A DNA stretch of 64,000 bases, from assembly GCA_947629025.1 (NCBI GenBank), contig CANRCC010000002.1:1-64000 (forward strand). The letters run 5' to 3'. Numbering within the stretch: the first letter of the stretch is position 1; every line of letters begins with the position of its first letter. The translations under genes and the position numbers were made by a program. Below, in pieces: positions 55,822-64,000 of this stretch. The stretch comes from an uncultured Bacilli bacterium. Its GTDB lineage: Bacteria; Bacillota_I; Bacilli_A; RF39; UBA660. The notes below the pieces were generated by a model. The model saw nothing but the letters and a program-made list of their open reading frames with translations, was not told the origin of the DNA and did no database searches.

Positions 55822-57630
55822 TTATTTTATACTATTATATGTTTTTTCTAATTCATCTAATAGTTTATTAAAAAACTCTATTGTATTTAATATAAAATCA
55901 TTTTTATTTACATCAATATCAACTAGCAATAATGCTTCATTAGGATATTTACTAGATCCTACTTTTAAAAAATCTATATATTTAGATATAAACTTTTTAT
56001 CTTTGCTTAGTATTTTTGTTGCACAATATGTTGCACATGATATACCAATAGCGTATTTATATAAATAAAAATCTGTATATAAATGTGAATAAATTTCCCA
56101 TCTATATTTTATTTGCTTATCAACTACTACATCTTTTCCATAATATTCTTTATATAAATCAAGGCATAAGTTTGAAAAATATTCTCCATTTACTGGATTA
56201 TTATTTTCTACCATATTATGAACATCTAACTCAAATTTTGCAAATAATGTTGAATCAAAGAAATTTGATATATATAATCTTAATAAATCATTTATTAAGT
56301 ATAATTTAGTATTCAAATCCTTTTCTTTTTCTATCATAGTAACATTAAATATAATTTCATTTGTAAGTGATGCGACCTCTGCTAAAACAAGTGGGTAATC
56401 ATAATATTGATATGGATTACTATTTTTAGATAAATATGTATTAACAGAATGTCCAAGTTCATGGGCTAATGCACTTATATCATTAATTTTACCTTCAAAG
56501 TTAATAAGCACATATGGATTAGAATCATATACACCTGAAGAAAATGCTCCACTATACTTACCAACATTATTATATACATCTATCCATCTTTCATCAAAAG
56601 CTCTTTTTAAGATATCTGTATATTCACTTGAATATACATCATTAAATGTATCTAATATAATATCTTTTGCCTCAGAAAACGAATATGTTTTATCACTATC
56701 TGATACAATTGGTGCATTTACATCATATATATGAAATTCATCATAATTTAACATTTCTTTTTTTATTTTATAATATCTATGTAATGAAGATATATTTGAA
56801 TATACAGTATTTATCAAATTATCATATAAATCTTTAGATAAATTATCACTTATTAAATCTGATTCAAGCATACTATTATACTTTCTAATACTAGTTATAG
56901 TATTATTTATCTGAAGATGTGCTTCATATAAAGTTCCAATTGTATTACTATATTTTCCATATTCACCAAAGTATTTTTTAAATGCTTTTTCTCTAACTTT
57001 TCTATTTTTTGATTTTATAAAAATAGAATAATTTGAATCAGTAAGTTCTACCATATTTTGATTTTCATCTTTTATATTACCAAATTTCATATCAGAGTTA
57101 ACTAACATATCATATGCATCTGATGGTAATAAAATTGCTTTTGATAGATTAGATAATAATTTTTCTTCTGAATCACTAAGTGAATGTTTTTTATCTTTAA
57201 ACATAACTTCAAACATAAATTCATACTCTTTTAATTTTTCATTTTTACTTATGAATTTTTTTATTTTCTCATAATCTAATCTTAGTATTTTATTATTTAC
57301 AAAAGATGTTTGCGCTACAATACTTTGAATAGTATTTAAAACTCTATTATATAATAATTGATTAGAAGAATTTGTTTGATCTTCTGATACTTTTAAATTA
57401 ATATAAACCATTAATTTATCTAATAATCTACTTAATGATAAATCTAAATTAACAAGTTCATATAAAGTATTTTCATCTAATTCTTTATCCTTATATTCAA
57501 CTATTTGTTTTTCTTTATCTTTTGCAAGTTTTATATCATTATCTAATTCATTAGCATCTTTATATAAATTTTCTAAATCCCATTTATACTTACTTTCTAC
57601 TTCTTCTCTTTTTCTTTGATTGATTTTCAT
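55822..57630 (-). CDS. pepF: Oligoendopeptidase F (M3B)
   Basis: The 602-residue metallopeptidase has the zinc motif HELGH in ALAHELGHSVNTYLS and the downstream Glu in PLVLAEVASLTNEIIF. The N-terminus RKREEVESKYKWDLENLYKD is typical of the family, as is the length. It degrades peptides of about 7-17 residues in the cytoplasm. It sits between dnaK and dnaJ, where related genomes usually have nothing. Confidence 0.95.
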   Translation of the reverse strand: MKINQRKREEVESKYKWDLENLYKDANELDNDIKLAKDKEKQIVEYKDKELDENTLYELVNLDLSLSRLLDKLMVYINLKVSEDQTNSSNQLLYNRVLNTIQSIVAQTSFVNNKILRLDYEKIKKFISKNEKLKEYEFMFEVMFKDKKHSLSDSEEKLLSNLSKAILLPSDAYDMLVNSDMKFGNIKDENQNMVELTDSNYSIFIKSKNRKVREKAFKKYFGEYGKYSNTIGTLYEAHLQINNTITSIRKYNSMLESDLISDNLSKDLYDNLINTVYSNISSLHRYYKIKKEMLNYDEFHIYDVNAPIVSDSDKTYSFSEAKDIILDTFNDVYSSEYTDILKRAFDERWIDVYNNVGKYSGAFSSGVYDSNPYVLINFEGKINDISALAHELGHSVNTYLSKNSNPYQYYDYPLVLAEVASLTNEIIFNVTMIEKEKDLNTKLYLINDLLRLYISNFFDSTLFAKFELDVHNMVENNNPVNGEYFSNLCLDLYKEYYGKDVVVDKQIKYRWEIYSHLYTDFYLYKYAIGISCATYCATKILSKDKKFISKYIDFLKVGSSKYPNEALLLVDIDVNKNDFILNTIEFFNKLLDELEKTYNSIK

Positions 57631-57660
57631 AAAATAGCCCTTTCATATAAACAAGATAGA

Positions 57661-57682
57661 AAGTTCTAGTTACCTAGAACTT
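57661..57682 (-). terminator. Terminator after dnaK
   Basis: AAGTTCTAG/CTAGAACTT 9-bp stem with a 4-nt loop. The following T run is interrupted, so termination may be partial. Confidence 0.45.
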
Positions 57683-57688
57683 CTAATA

Positions 57689-60072
<2,384 letters not shown>

Positions 60073-60073
60073 A

Positions 60074-61063
60074 CTACTCCCTTTCTATGCAAGATTTTAA
60101 GACCTCAAGAAGACTTACAACTTTATCATATTCCATTCTTTTTGGTCCTATAATTGCAAGAGTTCCTTCTTCATTATCTGCATTATATTTTGTTTTTATT
60201 ATAGTAAGGTCATCATCTATATTATTTTCTGCACCAATATATATATTTATTCCATTTGAATCTTCTTTAATAGATGATACTAAATTTTCATCATCAAGTT
60301 TATTTACTAAATCTTTTATTTTTTTAGCATTTGATGAAAACTCTTCAAATTCAAGCATATTATTTTTACCTTTAACAGTCATCTCTGATGAATTTTTTAA
60401 ATCACTAAATGCTGAGTAAAATGCATTATATATAACTTCATGATTTGTTACATATTGTCCAATAATAGGCTTAATTTCAAATTCTAGTTTTTCTGATACT
60501 TCACTAATTGGAGTACCTACTATAAGTTTATTAATAAGTTCAACAATTTTTGCTATTTCTTCTAAATTAGTATCTTTTATATCAATTTTTTTATTTTCTA
60601 CATGTCCATTATCTGTAATAACAATTGCAATTACACTATCTTTATTTATTGGAATTGTTTCAACTTTTTTTAATCTGCTATCATCATTATTACCAAGTAC
60701 AACAGCAGTATAATGAGTCATTTCTGAAATAATTTCCAAACTTTTTGATATTGCATCTGATAATATTAGTGATTTATTTTGAAATACTCGTTGAAGATTT
60801 AAAACCTCTTCGCCTGTCATATTTTTTGGTTTCATTAAATTATCAACGTAATATCTATAACCATTCTCACTAGGTATCCTACCAGATGAAATATGTGTTT
60901 TTTCTAAGTATCCCATCTCTTCTAATTTTGCCATTTCACTTCTTACAGTTGCAGGTGATACTCCTAAAGTATTACAAATTGCTGTAGATCCAACTGGAAC
61001 TGGTGCTTTACCATACTCTTCAATTATCAGTTTTAATATCTCATTTTGTCTTGTACTTAACAA
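60074..61063 (-). CDS. hrcA: Heat-inducible transcription repressor HrcA
   Basis: HrcA binds CIRCE and represses heat-shock operons. The 329-residue protein has a winged helix (STRQNEILKLIIEEYG...STAICNTLGVSPATVRSEMAKLEEMGYLEKTHISSGRIPSENGYRYYVD) and a GAF-like C-terminus ending IIGPKRMEYDKVVSLLEVL. The TTG at 61063 follows AGAGGTG with 6-base spacing and yields MLSTRQ, the usual HrcA start; the GTG at 61072 lies inside the site. First gene of the operon. Confidence 0.97.
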   Translation of the reverse strand: MLSTRQNEILKLIIEEYGKAPVPVGSTAICNTLGVSPATVRSEMAKLEEMGYLEKTHISSGRIPSENGYRYYVDNLMKPKNMTGEEVLNLQRVFQNKSLILSDAISKSLEIISEMTHYTAVVLGNNDDSRLKKVETIPINKDSVIAIVITDNGHVENKKIDIKDTNLEEIAKIVELINKLIVGTPISEVSEKLEFEIKPIIGQYVTNHEVIYNAFYSAFSDLKNSSEMTVKGKNNMLEFEEFSSNAKKIKDLVNKLDDENLVSSIKEDSNGINIYIGAENNIDDDLTIIKTKYNADNEEGTLAIIGPKRMEYDKVVSLLEVLKSCIERE

Positions 61064-61096
61064 AATTATCACCTCTAATCCAAGTATTCGAATAAT

Positions 61097-61124
61097 ATTA
61101 TACCATTTATTTTAGCAATGTCAA
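61097..61124 (-). promoter_or_regulatory. Promoter of the hrcA-grpE-dnaK operon
   Basis: TTGACA (61119-61124), 16-bp spacer, TATAAT (61097-61102) preceded by TGG (extended -10). The -35 lies within the CIRCE operator, so HrcA would block polymerase binding. Confidence 0.85.
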
Positions 61125-61138
61125 TACGTGAGTGCTAA
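61112..61138. promoter_or_regulatory. CIRCE operator (HrcA binding site)
   Basis: TTAGCAATG, 9-bp spacer, GAGTGCTAA. The right half is perfect. The left half differs from the consensus TTAGCACTC at two positions. Confidence 0.88.
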
Positions 61139-61143
61139 AAAAT

Positions 61144-61173
61144 AAAATAAACGTATTTTACAACGTTTATTTT
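61144..61173 (-). terminator. Terminator of the tandem HTH gene
   Basis: AAAATAAACGT and ACGTTTATTTT form an 11-bp stem around an 8-nt loop just after the stop. T-rich sequence follows on the minus strand and runs into the CIRCE element. Confidence 0.75.
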
Positions 61174-61177
61174 ACAC

Positions 61178-64000
61178 TTAAAATGAACTGTTTTTATATT
61201 CATATTTATATTTTGACTCAAATGAGCTTTTATATACATGCAAAGATTTTTTAAATATACTAAGTATTTCACTTTTTGATAAAGAAGTTATTTTATGTAT
61301 TTCATCAACTGAATAATATTTCTTATTTATCTTTCCAAATAAAAGTTGGATTACAGAAAATTCAAGTTCATTAATATTATAATTTTTTAATAATTCATTT
61401 AATGTATTTATATTTACTAATTTACTTATTTTAAATATTTTTTCTTGAATATCATCTGATGATTCATATTTTTCTTCTTTCTTTTCTTTATCACTTTCAA
61501 CGATTTCTTTTTCATTCTCAATGATTTCTTTATCACTTTTCATGATTTCTTTAACATTTTTCATGATTTCTTTTTCACATAATTCTTTTAATTCTTCATA
61601 ACTATTTACATTAAAATAATTTAATATTCTAATTAATAATTTAAGTGATATTCCATAGTTTAACCATTTATTTAGTGTTGATTTTGAAACTCCTAATTCT
61701 TCTGCAAATTTTGTTTGTGGTATACCTTTTATTTTTAAATAATCACTTAAAAACGATATATCATATATTTTACATATATTAGATGAAATTTTTTCTATTT
61801 CTTTTTCGCATAATTCTTTTAATTCTTCATAACTATTTATATTAAAATAATTTAATATTTTAGGTAATTGTCTAAATGGTATTCCATGGTTTAACCATCT
61901 ACCTAGTGTTGCTTCTGTAATTTCTAGTTCTTTTGCTAATTCTTTTTGTGTTATACCTATTTTTTTTAAATAATATTTTAAAAATGATATATTATAGGTC
62001 TCATCTATACTAGGTGAATTTTCTTTTATCTCTTCTTCACATAATTCTTTTAATTCTTCATAACTATCTACATTAAAATAATTTAATATTTTAGGTAAGT
62101 CTTTAAATGATATTCCATGGTTTAACCATCTACCTAGTGTTGATTTTGTAATTTCTAGTTCTTCTGCTAATTTTTCTTGTGTTATACCTTTTATTTTTAA
62201 ATAGTCAATTAAAAATGATATATCATATTTTTCATCTATATTATATGGATTTTTTTCTATCTCTTTTTCACATAATTCTTTTAACTCTTCATAACTATTT
62301 ACATTAAAATAATTTAATATTTTAGCTAAGTATTTAAATGGTATTCCATCTCTTATCCATTTGCCTAGTGTTGATGGTGAAAATCCTAGTTCTTTTGCTA
62401 ATTTTGCTTGTGATGGACCTTTTATTTTTAAATAATCAATTAAAAACGATATATCATATTTTTCATCTATATTGTATGAATTTTCTTCTATCTCCTTTTC
62501 GCATAATTCTTTTAATTCTTCATAACTATTTACATTAAAATAATTTAATATCATAGGTAATTTTTTAAATGGTACTCCATCTTTTGACCATTTTCTTAGT
62601 GTTGATTCTGAAATTCCTAGTTCTTTTGCTAATTTTGCTTGTGATGGACCTTTTATTTTTAAATAATCAATTAAAAACGATATATCATATTTTTCACTTG
62701 TATTAGATAAATTTTCTTCTATCTCCTTTTCGCATAATTCTTTTAATTCTTCATAACTATTTACATTAAAATACTTTAATATTTTAGGTAAGTTGATAAA
62801 TAAAATTCCATATTTTAACCATCTACCTAATGTTGATTCTGTAATTTCTAGTTGTTGTGCAAATTCTTTTTGTGATATACGTTTTATTTTTAAATAATAT
62901 TTTAAAAATGATATATCATATTTTTCACTTATGTTATATGAAATTTTTCCTATCTCTTTTTCACATAATTCTTTTAACTCTTCATAACTATCTACATTAA
63001 AATAATTTAATATTCTAGGTAATTCATAAGATGATACTCCGCATTTTAACCATTTACTTAGTGTTGATTCTGAAATTCCTATTTCTTTTGCAAATTCTCT
63101 TTGTAATATATTTTTTGTTTTTAAATAATATTTTAAAAATGATATATCATATATTTTACCTATATTAGATAAAACATTTTCTTTCTCTTCTTTGCAAAAT
63201 TCTTTTAATTCTTCATAACTATTTACATTAAACCAATTTAATATTCTATATAATTGTTTAAATGGTATTCCATTTTTTAACCAATTTCTTAATGTTTGAG
63301 CTGTAACTCCTATTTCTTTTGCAAATTCTATTTGTGGTATACGTTTTATTTTTAAATAATATTTTAAAAACGATATATCATATATTTCACTTATGTTAGA
63401 TGAAATTTTTTCTATTTCTTTTTCACATAATTCTTTTAACTCTTCATAACTATTTACATTAAAATAATTTAATATTTTAGGTAATTGTTTAAATGGTATT
63501 CCATCTTTTAACCAAGTTACTAATGTTTGTTTTGAAATTCCTATTTCTTTTACAAAGTCTTTTTGTAATATACCTTTTATTTTTAAATAGTCATTTAAAA
63601 ACGATATATCATATTTTTTGTGTATATTAGATGTTTTTTGCTTTATTTCTTTTTCGCATAATTCTTTTAACTCTTCATAACTATTTACATTAAAATAATT
63701 TAGTATTTTAGTTAATTGTCTAAATAGTACCCCATCATTCAACCATGAATTTAATGTTGAAAATGAAATTCCTATTTCTCTTGCAAATTCTTTTTGAAAT
63801 ATACCTTTTATTTTTAAATAATCTCTCAAAAATGATATATCATATTTTTCTCTTATGTTATATGAAATTTTTTTTAGATCTTTTTTGCATAATTCTTTTA
63901 ATTCTTCATAACTATTTACATTAAAATACTTTAATATTCTAGGTAATTGGTTAAATGGTACTCCATTTTTTAACCAATTACTTAATGTTGGTTTTGCAAT
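61178..64000 (-). CDS. Giant tandem helix-turn-helix repeat protein, N-terminus outside the window
   Basis: The frame is open to the edge, so 940 residues are visible and the start is unseen; internal ATG/TTG codons are not its start. It contains ten complete and one partial module of exactly 77 residues. Each resembles a Cro/XRE-type HTH (ISFLKYYLKIK, QKEFAKEIGIS, xSTLxxWLKDG, KILNYFNVNSYEELKELCEKEI). Position 34 Trp and the YFNVNSYEELKELC block are nearly constant, while positions 28, 29, 32 and 33 of the recognition helix vary. Then follow a Lys/Glu linker (about 816-850) and a domain (about 851-940; NELEFSVIQLLFGK, YSVDEIHKITSLSKSEILSIFKKSL) that looks like sigma region 4. Function unknown; DNA binding is inference. 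Confidence 0.9.
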   Translation of the reverse strand: MAKPTLSNWLKNGVPFNQLPRILKYFNVNSYEELKELCKKDLKKISYNIREKYDISFLRDYLKIKGIFQKEFAREIGISFSTLNSWLNDGVLFRQLTKILNYFNVNSYEELKELCEKEIKQKTSNIHKKYDISFLNDYLKIKGILQKDFVKEIGISKQTLVTWLKDGIPFKQLPKILNYFNVNSYEELKELCEKEIEKISSNISEIYDISFLKYYLKIKRIPQIEFAKEIGVTAQTLRNWLKNGIPFKQLYRILNWFNVNSYEELKEFCKEEKENVLSNIGKIYDISFLKYYLKTKNILQREFAKEIGISESTLSKWLKCGVSSYELPRILNYFNVDSYEELKELCEKEIGKISYNISEKYDISFLKYYLKIKRISQKEFAQQLEITESTLGRWLKYGILFINLPKILKYFNVNSYEELKELCEKEIEENLSNTSEKYDISFLIDYLKIKGPSQAKLAKELGISESTLRKWSKDGVPFKKLPMILNYFNVNSYEELKELCEKEIEENSYNIDEKYDISFLIDYLKIKGPSQAKLAKELGFSPSTLGKWIRDGIPFKYLAKILNYFNVNSYEELKELCEKEIEKNPYNIDEKYDISFLIDYLKIKGITQEKLAEELEITKSTLGRWLNHGISFKDLPKILNYFNVDSYEELKELCEEEIKENSPSIDETYNISFLKYYLKKIGITQKELAKELEITEATLGRWLNHGIPFRQLPKILNYFNINSYEELKELCEKEIEKISSNICKIYDISFLSDYLKIKGIPQTKFAEELGVSKSTLNKWLNYGISLKLLIRILNYFNVNSYEELKELCEKEIMKNVKEIMKSDKEIIENEKEIVESDKEKKEEKYESSDDIQEKIFKISKLVNINTLNELLKNYNINELEFSVIQLLFGKINKKYYSVDEIHKITSLSKSEILSIFKKSLHVYKSSFESKYKYEYKNSSF
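61556..64000 (-). repeat. Tandem array of 231-bp coding repeats (HTH modules)
   Basis: Complete modules begin at 63844, 63613, 63382, 63151, 62920, 62689, 62458, 62227, 61996 and 61765 (the last shortened to about 70 residues), preceded by a partial one from 64000. Period is constant with no length variation, so unequal recombination between modules is likely. Confidence 0.92.

Noticed and set aside
61178-64000. Regular 231-bp repeats as a CRISPR or other non-coding array
   Set aside because: The repeats are in frame, encode a constant protein pattern and have no spacers.

Overview
The window comes from a very AT-rich Bacillota chromosome (roughly a quarter G+C, judged by eye). Gene content and order fit an uncultured gut lineage of Bacilli (RF39/Erysipelotrichia-like). 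Local orders match Bacillus subtilis: ruvA-ruvB-queA-tgt-yrzE, rplU-prp-rpmA-obg, nusB-xseA-xseB-(...)-spoIVB, cmk/alaS-mltG and hrcA-grpE-dnaK-dnaJ-rsmE. TGA is used as a stop, including in ATGA start/stop overlaps, so the Mycoplasma code does not apply. Most genes are on the minus strand. Ribosome binding sites are strong AGGAGG or GGTGAT types, and several genes start with GTG or TTG.

Layout. 1-8.9 kb: tail of an Rpn-family gene, zinc transporter, DUF421 protein, YrzE-like protein, then tgt, queA, ruvB and ruvA with an unknown gene inserted, an Flp-pilin-like peptide and an unknown gene. 9-18 kb: obgE, trmB, the L27/Prp/L21 operon with an L21-type leader, cysE, corA, a SpoIVB-like protease, exonuclease VII and nusB. 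18.1-20 kb: a promoter-driven structured small RNA candidate and a partly duplicated Rpn-family nuclease gene. 20.3-43 kb: a large surface polysaccharide locus with CpsB-type phosphatase, fused Wzz/BY-kinase, LCP ligase, an acyl-modification module (acyltransferase 3, SGNH protein, MBOAT, SDR, MaoC, ACP, FkbH-like, AcpS), a frameshifted acetyltransferase with a G8 tract, flippase, polymerase, seven glycosyltransferases, a TupA-like ATP-grasp protein, priming sugar transferase and UDP-glucose dehydrogenase. 43-54.7 kb: amidotransferase, YlbJ-like protein, prepilin peptidase, YqfQ-like protein, AAA/DUF4143 ATPase, mltG, a short alaS and cmk behind an alanine T-box, another Rpn gene, rsmE and a stand-alone Clp-type AAA module. 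54.7-61.1 kb: dnaJ, pepF, dnaK, grpE and hrcA with a CIRCE operator. 61.2-64 kb: a giant gene, open at the window edge.

The most unusual item is that last gene. It encodes at least eleven tandem modules of 77 residues, each resembling a complete XRE/Cro-type helix-turn-helix domain. The scaffold is almost invariant, but residues in the predicted DNA-recognition helix differ from module to module. A charged linker then leads to a C-terminal domain that resembles sigma-factor region 4. I know of no described system with this architecture.

How the genes work together. In the polysaccharide locus the priming transferase starts a lipid-linked repeat, the glycosyltransferases extend it, the flippase and polymerase export and polymerise it, the Wzz/BY-kinase and CpsB control length and phosphorylation, and the LCP protein attaches it to the wall. 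The FkbH/ACP/MaoC/SDR set probably makes an ACP-bound acyl group that the MBOAT/SGNH pair transfers onto the polymer; this is inference. The well-formed promoters I found nearly all share an extended -10 element.
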